Source of the DNA: an uncultured Marmoricola sp.
Lineage (GTDB): Bacteria; Actinomycetota; Actinomycetes; Propionibacteriales; Nocardioidaceae
Length of the DNA: 13,485 nt
Direction of reading: 5' to 3'
NCBI GenBank assembly: GCA_937868455.1
Contig: CALMMO010000280.1
Location: forward strand, 1-13,485
Below, in pieces: positions 7,318-13,485 of the stretch; the first letter of the stretch is position 1, and the number at the start of each line of letters is the position of its first letter. The translations under genes were made by a program, and so were the position numbers. The notes below the pieces were generated by a model. That model saw only the letters and a list, made by a program, of their open reading frames with translations, had not been told where the DNA came from and made no database searches.

Positions 7318-8060
7318 CAGCACGCGTCACCACATCGTCTGCCGTCGTCACCTCCCGGGTGGTGCTCAGCGAACATCTAGTGCGACTCACGTTGCGGGCC
7401 CCCGACTTGGTTTCGACCGGCATCCCTGATGAGTGGTTATCGCTCACGGTGCCGGGGCAATTTCAGACTCGTTATTACACGATCCGCTCGTTGCACGATC
7501 ACGAGTTGACTCTCGATGTGGTGATCCACGAGTCGGGTTTGGTGACCCAATGGGCTCAGACCGACTGTGTGGGCGATGAGGTGACTATCTCGGCGCCCAA
7601 GGGGTCCTACGCGCCGCCGGAGGATGCTGCCTGGGTTGTGCTGGTCGGTGACCTGACGGCACTACCAGCCATTGCCCGCATTGTGGAGCACGAACAGCGG
7701 CCCGTCTCGGCCTATGTTGAGGCACCTGATGACACGCACTCCTACCCAGACTTGGGTGCGGTCACCTGGCTGCCCGCCGACCCGAACGCGAGCCGACTGG
7801 CCGAACACGTGGCAGGCATGGCGTGGCCTGAGGGTGCTGGCTATTTCTGGATGGCGGGGGAGTCTGCGCAAATGCGCGAGGTGCGCCGCTGGTCTCGCGG
7901 GCGCTTCGATCACGCCCACATGGACGCGATGGGTTATTGGTCAGGGGCACGCGGCAGACAGACCCGTCGGGTTGATCCTGGCCCGATCTATGCCAAGGGC
8001 AAGGCTTTAGGTAAAACTGATGAAGAAATTTGGGCTGACTATGACGAGGCAAACAAGTGA
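7314..8060 (+). CDS. Siderophore-interacting protein (SIP) family FAD-dependent reductase
   Basis: Probable cytosolic flavoreductase of the SIP/ViuB type, which reduces ferric siderophores to release iron. The product is 248 aa. An N-terminal FAD-binding barrel (about 5-105) carries RYYTIR (R53-R58), fitting the RxYTxR flavin motif, followed by LDVVIHESGLVTQWA and APKGSY. The C-terminal SIP domain (about 108-225) has the typical GDLTALPAIARI, YFWMAGESAQMREVRRW and MGYW. The last 25 residues (AKGKALGKTDEEIWADYDEANK) are a charged tail that I do not recognise. No siderophore synthesis or uptake gene is nearby. It overlaps the deaminase-like gene (ATGA) and era (GTGA), so it is embedded in the operon, which is unusual; see findings. 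NADPH-dependent reduction of another ligand is an alternative. Confidence 0.82.
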   Translation: MTARVTTSSAVVTSRVVLSEHLVRLTLRAPDLVSTGIPDEWLSLTVPGQFQTRYYTIRSLHDHELTLDVVIHESGLVTQWAQTDCVGDEVTISAPKGSYAPPEDAAWVVLVGDLTALPAIARIVEHEQRPVSAYVEAPDDTHSYPDLGAVTWLPADPNASRLAEHVAGMAWPEGAGYFWMAGESAQMREVRRWSRGRFDHAHMDAMGYWSGARGRQTRRVDPGPIYAKGKALGKTDEEIWADYDEANK

Positions 8061-8974
8061 GTGAACATCGATCTGGATTCGCTTGCTTCGTGGGGCGTCC
8101 CAATGCAGGCAAGTCGACCCTGACCAACGCCTTGGTCGGCACCAAGGTGGCGATCACCTCATCGCGGCCCCAAACCACTCGCACCGTGGTGCGTGGCATC
8201 GTGCACCGACCCGATGCCCAGTTGATCTTGGTTGACACTCCGGGCCTGCACCGCCCGCGCACGTTGTTGGGTCAACGTCTCAATGACTTGGTGACCACGA
8301 CATGGGCCGAGGTCGATGTTGTGGCCGTGTGTTTTCCAGCGGATCAAAAGATCGGTCCAGGCGACCGGTTCATTGTCACCGAGCTTGCCAAGTCTCGACG
8401 TACGACGACGTTCGCCATTGCCACCAAGACCGATCTGGTTGATCCCGGACGCGTCGCTCAACATCTGCTCGATATCGCCAAACTGGGCGAACAAACCGGC
8501 ACCGACTGGGCTGAGATGGTGCCAGTGAGTGCGAAGTCAGGCGATCAAGTCGCGCTGTTGGCCGACCTGTTGGTGGCCAACCTGCCCGAGGGCCCACAGC
8601 TTTATCCCGATGGCGAACTCACCGATGCGCCGGAAGAACAGATCGCTGCAGAGTTGATCCGCGAAGCCGCTCTCGAAGGCGTGCGCGACGAACTCCCGCA
8701 CTCCATCGCGGTGGTGGTCGAGGAGATGGCGTTGCGCCCCGGTAGGCCCGAGCACAAGCCGCTGCTCGACATCCATGCGAACCTGTTTGTCGAGCGTGAC
8801 TCCCAAAAAGGCATCGTCATCGGTCATCGCGGCAAGCGACTCAAAGAGGTCGGTTCTGATGCCCGTAAGCAGATCGAGGCGATGTTGGGTGTGCCGGTCT
8901 ATTTGGACCTTCGAGTCAAGATCGCCAAAGACTGGCAGCGCGACCCTCGGCAATTGCGTCGATTGGGCTTCTAA
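8057..8974 (+). CDS. era: GTPase Era
   Basis: Essential Ras-like GTPase that binds the 3' end of 16S rRNA and helps 30S maturation. The product is 305 aa, standard length. GTPase motifs: G1 GRPNAGKS (13-20), G2 region SSRPQTTR (35-42), G3 DTPG (60-63), G4 TKTD (123-126), G5 SAKSGD. G4 has Thr in place of the canonical Asn of NKxD; I recall the same in actinobacterial Era, so it is probably not a defect. The C-terminal KH domain is present with VERDSQKGIVIGHRGKRLKEVG, then YLDLRVKIAKDWQRD. It starts with GTG within the preceding stop codon, implying translational coupling, and is the last gene of the operon, facing the convergent lipoprotein gene. Confidence 0.96.
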   Translation: MSEHRSGFACFVGRPNAGKSTLTNALVGTKVAITSSRPQTTRTVVRGIVHRPDAQLILVDTPGLHRPRTLLGQRLNDLVTTTWAEVDVVAVCFPADQKIGPGDRFIVTELAKSRRTTTFAIATKTDLVDPGRVAQHLLDIAKLGEQTGTDWAEMVPVSAKSGDQVALLADLLVANLPEGPQLYPDGELTDAPEEQIAAELIREAALEGVRDELPHSIAVVVEEMALRPGRPEHKPLLDIHANLFVERDSQKGIVIGHRGKRLKEVGSDARKQIEAMLGVPVYLDLRVKIAKDWQRDPRQLRRLGF

Positions 8975-8993
8975 CCACTGCTGAAAACTAAAC

Positions 8994-9009
8994 GCGCCAC
9001 GCGGGGCGC
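8994..9009 (-). terminator. Intrinsic terminator of the minus-strand lipoprotein gene
   Basis: GCGCC (8994-8998) and GGCGC (9005-9009) form a GC-only 5-bp stem with a 6-nt loop, 12 bp beyond the stop codon of the minus-strand gene. Read on the minus strand the stem is followed by GTTTAGTTTT, a T-rich tract, so it should end that transcript. On the plus strand no T-run follows, so era termination is not explained by it. Confidence 0.5.
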
Positions 9010-9021
9010 ACACGGCTTGGC

Positions 9022-9843
9022 TTATGTGCTCGACTGACTCCAACAGATCCCGTAACGCTGACCAGTCTCCCAAGCCGCTTGGCTGGGCCACTGGAACGAA
9101 TAGCGGTAATCGAGTGGGTCACTGGCCCGGTCGGCAGCGATGGTCTTGCACGCCTGGCTCGCCGCCTGTGCGGCTTGCTTACCGAGGTATCTCGTGGCCT
9201 TGTCAAAGTCGTACGTCGATGCCGCCACCCACGTGTGGGGTTGGCTGCACATCACCACTGTGGTGCCTGCCCCGCCTGGCTCGCCGGTCGCACAACTGGC
9301 GTAGTTGGCGACTCCTGCGTTGAGCAGTCCGCGACTCTTCCCACGAGGAAGGTTCGCCAATGTCTGGGGTGCCTTGACAGCGACGAGGTCGCATCGAAAC
9401 CACGTGGCGCCGAGTTCGGAGTCGCTCAGACTTGGTGAAAACCACACCGTGCGCACCTGGCTCAGCCGCAAGTCGGAGGCTTCGCCACCAACCCATGCCG
9501 GCAACGCTGCATGACAGGCCTTAGCAATGTGCTGTTGCACGGCCGTGGAGTCCACCGCGACAGCGTGCCCCTCAACGAAGGGGGTGAACGTGCCCACCTT
9601 GAAGGTCACCGACGTGTGTTTGCTGCGGCACGGCACCGGTGCGGACACTGTGGTGGGGGCGATGGCCTCGGTGTAACTAAGTCGGTAGCACGAGCCTTTG
9701 GCCGGCGCCGGCGCTGGAGTGCGTTGAGTCGGGGACGGCGAAGGCGTGGGTTGAGGCTGGGCGGAGGTGGTGCCACATGCGGTGAGCAGGCCCGCAAGGC
9801 TTGCCGCTGCGGCGTACGCAGAAAATCGGTGACTCCAATGCAC
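9022..9843 (-). CDS. Lipoprotein, probable septum-formation family
   Basis: A 273-aa secreted lipoprotein of uncertain function. The signal peptide ends in a lipobox LTAC with C23 as the expected lipidation site, followed by a Pro/Ser/Thr-rich linker (about 29-49). The mature part contains two similar units: CYRLSYTEAI...VPCRSKHTSVTFKVG and SCATGEPGG...VMCSQPHTWVAAS, each with a Cys, a later Cys-x-x-x-His element and a hydrophobic strand. This resembles the Pfam 'septum formation' domain of actinobacterial envelope proteins; I hold that with moderate confidence. A final Cys (GICWSQ) could complete a disulfide. The start is GTG, with TAGGAT 7 bp upstream, fitting a leaderless mRNA. It is convergent with era and divergent from the leuA leader. 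The lgt gene in this window would encode its lipidating enzyme. Confidence 0.75.
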   Translation of the reverse strand: MHWSHRFSAYAAAASLAGLLTACGTTSAQPQPTPSPSPTQRTPAPAPAKGSCYRLSYTEAIAPTTVSAPVPCRSKHTSVTFKVGTFTPFVEGHAVAVDSTAVQQHIAKACHAALPAWVGGEASDLRLSQVRTVWFSPSLSDSELGATWFRCDLVAVKAPQTLANLPRGKSRGLLNAGVANYASCATGEPGGAGTTVVMCSQPHTWVAASTYDFDKATRYLGKQAAQAASQACKTIAADRASDPLDYRYSFQWPSQAAWETGQRYGICWSQSST

Positions 9844-9850
9844 GCCCTCG

Positions 9851-9856
9851 ATCCTA
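9851..9856 (-). promoter_or_regulatory. Predicted -10 element (TAGGAT) of the lipoprotein gene, leaderless type
   Basis: On the minus strand TAGGAT is followed by 7 bp and then the GTG start codon, the same spacing as at the HIT and satD genes. This puts the transcription start at the start codon. Confidence 0.4.
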
Positions 9857-9893
9857 GGGTGGGCACCGCGAAACCTCGCATGCCTGTGGCTGC

Positions 9894-9899
9894 TAGGGT
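9894..9899 (+). promoter_or_regulatory. Predicted -10 element (TAGGGT) of the leuA leader transcript
   Basis: TAGGGT fits TANNNT and lies 9 bp before the ATG of the leader peptide, so the transcript would carry only about 2-3 untranslated bases. No obvious -35 hexamer. This position agrees with transcription that includes the whole leader peptide. Confidence 0.4.
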
Positions 9900-9929
9900 G
9901 TGCCAGTCATGTGCACGCGTAGCCTCCTC

Positions 9930-11780
<1,851 letters not shown>

Positions 11781-11785
11781 AGTAA

Positions 11786-11814
11786 ATAGCTTCATTTCAG
11801 CAAAGTGAAGCTAT
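11786..11814 (+). promoter_or_regulatory. Palindromic operator over the satD promoter
   Basis: ATAGCTTCA (11786-11794) and TGAAGCTAT (11806-11814) form a perfect 9-bp inverted repeat with an 11-bp centre. The right arm runs into the predicted -10 element at 11812-11817, and the left arm covers the place where a -35 element would be. A third half-site-like TGAAG lies at 11778-11782, at the end of leuA. The layout fits a repressor site; SatD itself, with its C-terminal helix-turn-helix, is the obvious candidate binder (inference). As RNA it could also act as a leuA 3' hairpin, though no T-run follows. Confidence 0.55.
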
Positions 11815-11817
11815 GAT
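11812..11817 (+). promoter_or_regulatory. Predicted -10 element (TATGAT) of satD, leaderless type
   Basis: TATGAT differs from the TATAAT consensus at one position and is followed by exactly 7 bp before GTG 11825. The alternative start ATG 11813 would lie inside this element, which argues for the GTG start. Confidence 0.5.
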
Positions 11818-11824
11818 CTTCACT

Positions 11825-12427
11825 GTGGAATACACGGTGATTGGCGACGTGATCGGATCACGCGATGTTGCTGACCGCGAGCACTTGCATCAGGTGCTCG
11901 CGTCAGCACTGCGCGAGGTCAACCAGACACGTGATCCGCTCCGAGCGCTGCGCATCACTGTGGGGGATGAGTTTCAAGGGTCGTTTGGTGATCTCACGCA
12001 GGCGATGGCGGCGGTGCTCGACGTTCGCGTCGCCATGCTGCCTGACTACGACATTCGACACGGGATCGGCTGGGGTGAGGTGTCCACGATTGATGCTGCG
12101 GATGGCATCGAAGATGGACCTGGTTGGTGGACCGCTCGTGAGGCGATCGTCGAAGCCGAATCATTGGCGGCAGTCCCGGCGACTGGCTCGGTGCGCACCA
12201 GGTTTGTTGGTCCCAGCGCGAGTGTCGTCAACGCGGCCCTGAACTGTCGGGACCACCTGGTTGGATCAATGTCTGCCGCCTCGTTGCGGATCCTGGCTGG
12301 CCTGCGAGATGGGCTATCGCAGCGCACCTTGGCCGAAGAGTTGGGCATCTCCGCATCAGCGGTCTCCCAACGCGTGCGTCGCGACGGCATCGGGGTCATC
12401 GTGTTGAGTGAGAGGAGTCAGTCATGA
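11825..12427 (+). CDS. satD: SatD family protein with C-terminal helix-turn-helix
   Basis: SatD-family protein, 200 aa from GTG 11825. The name comes from a streptococcal acid-tolerance operon, but the biochemical function is unknown. Start choice: GTG 11825 gives MEYTVIGDVIGSR, the normal family N-terminus, and sits 7 bp after TATGAT; ATG 11813, four codons upstream, falls inside that element and has no good ribosome-binding site. The body (1-155) has GDVIGS (D8), VGDEFQG (D48), RHGIGWGEV and GPGWWTARE (98-106), a pattern resembling class III nucleotide cyclases. A helix-turn-helix follows at about 163-185 (GLSQRTLAEELGISASAVSQ), then VRRDG. The stop overlaps the next gene by ATGA, and GAGAGGAG just before it is a strong Shine-Dalgarno for that gene. 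Autoregulation through the upstream palindrome is likely. Confidence 0.8.
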   Translation: MEYTVIGDVIGSRDVADREHLHQVLASALREVNQTRDPLRALRITVGDEFQGSFGDLTQAMAAVLDVRVAMLPDYDIRHGIGWGEVSTIDAADGIEDGPGWWTAREAIVEAESLAAVPATGSVRTRFVGPSASVVNAALNCRDHLVGSMSAASLRILAGLRDGLSQRTLAEELGISASAVSQRVRRDGIGVIVLSERSQS

Positions 12428-13122
12428 GTTGGCTGGGATTGGTGCTCATCGGCTTTGCGGTGGCCGACCTTGGGCACTCTGTGCGACCCCTGAAGTGGTT
12501 GCCCGAGTCGATCGCTGCTGGCGTCGTGCTGGCGATCGGGCTTGTGCTGGGTGTTGGCTGGCCAGTGGTTGTGATCGGGCTCGTGGTGTTTGCCTGGGGG
12601 CCGATCGTTCGCTTCGGGTTCGGGCATGGCCGGGCACTGTGGGCGCTGGGCTATTTCGTCGGCGTTGTGGCGCTAGCCCTCGTGCTCAGCGACCTCGAGG
12701 GTGCGCCACGGTGGACCCAACCATTCGGCTTTGCGCACCTCTCTCCATCGGAGCTAGTGCTGTTGGCTGGCCTTGGCCTGGTGCAGTTGAGCACTGGCAA
12801 CGTCGTCGTACGGCTTGTGCTGGCGAGCACCGGGTCGATGAGCCCAACCAAGTCGGGCACGTTGCCAGCTAGCCCGCGCAAAGGTGGCCGACTGCTCGGT
12901 CCCGCTGAGCGGCTGATGATCTTGGGGCTCGGCCTGGCAGGCAACCTGACGGCAGCCAGCATCGTGGTGGCGGCTAAAGGGTTGCTGCGCTTCCCTGAGT
13001 TGAATTCCAAGCAGGGGCAAGAGCACATCCACGAGATCACGGAGTACTTCCTGGTGGGCTCCATGATGAGTTGGCTTTTCGCATTGGCCTCCTTGGCCCT
13101 TGGCTTGTGGGGTCTGGTCTAG
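12424..13122 (+). CDS. SatE-like (DUF3307-type) multi-pass membrane protein
   Basis: A 232-aa very hydrophobic protein with predicted membrane segments at about 2-18, 30-60 (probably two), 72-90, 110-134, 161-186 and 208-231. The C-terminal part, GRLLGPAERLMILGLGLAGN, then AAKGLLRFPEL (184-193) and EYFLVGSMMSW (207-217), resembles the C-terminal module common in DUF3307/SatE-type proteins that accompany SatD. The N-terminal half is less recognisable. Function unknown. Its ATG overlaps the satD stop and follows a strong GAGAGGAG, so the two genes should be expressed together; the pairing itself supports the family call. Confidence 0.7.
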   Translation: MSWLGLVLIGFAVADLGHSVRPLKWLPESIAAGVVLAIGLVLGVGWPVVVIGLVVFAWGPIVRFGFGHGRALWALGYFVGVVALALVLSDLEGAPRWTQPFGFAHLSPSELVLLAGLGLVQLSTGNVVVRLVLASTGSMSPTKSGTLPASPRKGGRLLGPAERLMILGLGLAGNLTAASIVVAAKGLLRFPELNSKQGQEHIHEITEYFLVGSMMSWLFALASLALGLWGLV

Positions 13123-13131
13123 GCTCGCGGG

Positions 13132-13485
13132 GTGGAGTTCCCCAACATCGACCCTTCGATCCATATCGGACCGTTATCGCTGCATTGGTACGGCCTGATG
13201 TATGTCATCGGCGTTGGCGTGGCCTGGTGGCTGGGCCGGCGACGTGCCCGCGTGGAGGGTTCGGGTTGGACCGTCAGTGAGATCGACGACCTCGCGTTTT
13301 GGGTGGCTGCCGGCGTCGTACTCGGCGGTCGAGTTGGTTACACGTTCATTTATGGCTGGGACCAGATTCGCGCCGATCCGTTGTACATCTTCAAGGTCTG
13401 GGAAGGCGGCATGTCGTTCCACGGCGGCCTCATCGGCGTGCTCGTGGCCATGTGGCTTTATGCCCGCAAAACCAATCGGCCCTTC
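13132..13485 (+). CDS. lgt: Phosphatidylglycerol-prolipoprotein diacylglyceryl transferase Lgt, N-terminal part (3' end outside window)
   Basis: Membrane enzyme that moves diacylglycerol from phosphatidylglycerol to the lipobox Cys of prolipoproteins. The frame runs open from GTG 13132 to the last base (118 codons). The start MEFPNIDPSIHIGPLSLHWYGLMY is typical, including Y20 (equivalent to the essential Tyr in the WYG motif of the E. coli enzyme). GGRVGY (65-70) and MSFHGGLIG with H97 (equivalent to E. coli H103) are visible; the later Lgt signature with the essential Arg is outside the window. It starts 9 bp after the DUF3307-type gene, with no clear promoter, so it is probably read through from satD. 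AGG at 13121-13123 is the only nearby Shine-Dalgarno candidate. Confidence 0.95.
   Translation, partial: MEFPNIDPSIHIGPLSLHWYGLMYVIGVGVAWWLGRRRARVEGSGWTVSEIDDLAFWVAAGVVLGGRVGYTFIYGWDQIRADPLYIFKVWEGGMSFHGGLIGVLVAMWLYARKTNRPF

Noticed and set aside
8423..8434. Era G4 motif TKTD instead of NKxD as a defective GTPase
   Set aside because: Thr at this position is what I recall from other actinobacterial Era proteins, and all other GTPase motifs are intact.
11813..11824. ATG 11813 as the satD start
   Set aside because: It lies within the TATGAT promoter element and the palindrome and has no good ribosome-binding site; GTG 11825 gives the normal N-terminus.

Overview
The window reads as a chromosomal segment of a high-GC Gram-positive bacterium (Actinomycetota). 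Evidence: GC-rich third codon positions, several GTG starts, the block phoH-ybeY-CNNM/CBS protein-cytidine-deaminase-like protein-era (the order I recall from mycobacteria and streptomycetes), dnaJ next to rsmE upstream of it, an actinobacterial-length leuA, and promoters of the TANNNT type placed so that transcription would begin at or next to the start codon (leaderless mRNAs). I cannot name a genus. No tRNA, rRNA, transposon, CRISPR array or phage gene is visible.

Layout. (1) 1-1688, plus: the 3' part of dnaJ and rsmE, overlapping by 4 bp. (2) 1700-2551, minus: a membrane-anchored GerMN-Gmad2 protein, convergent with rsmE and divergent from the next gene. (3) 2602-4162, plus: a HIT-family hydrolase and a secreted or anchored copper type II (PHM/DBM-like) monooxygenase with all six copper ligands. 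(4) 4255-8974, plus: phoH, ybeY, a CNNM/CBS membrane protein, a cytidine-deaminase-like pseudoenzyme, a siderophore-interacting-type flavoreductase and era. Each is joined to the next by a 4-bp ATGA/GTGA overlap, so this is one translationally coupled operon centred on ribosome maturation. (5) 9022-9843, minus: a lipoprotein of probable 'septum formation' type with its own intrinsic terminator. (6) 9894-11780, plus: leuA behind a leucine leader peptide and an alternative-hairpin control region. (7) 11786-13122: satD and a DUF3307/SatE-like membrane protein, preceded by a perfect palindrome over the promoter. (8) 13132-end: the first 118 codons of lgt.

How they connect. RsmE, YbeY and Era all act on 16S rRNA or the small subunit, and DnaJ serves protein quality control. 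Lgt is the enzyme that would lipidate the lipoprotein at 9022-9843. LeuA starts leucine synthesis and appears to be controlled by leucine supply through the leader peptide MCTRSLLLRCRSEV. SatD carries a C-terminal helix-turn-helix and may bind the palindrome at its own promoter.

The best candidates for follow-up are the leuA translational attenuator, the satD operator together with SatD's resemblance to the class III cyclase fold, the PHM-like copper enzyme, the zinc-less deaminase homologue, and the flavoreductase inserted into the era operon. All calls come from reading the sequence; no search was run.
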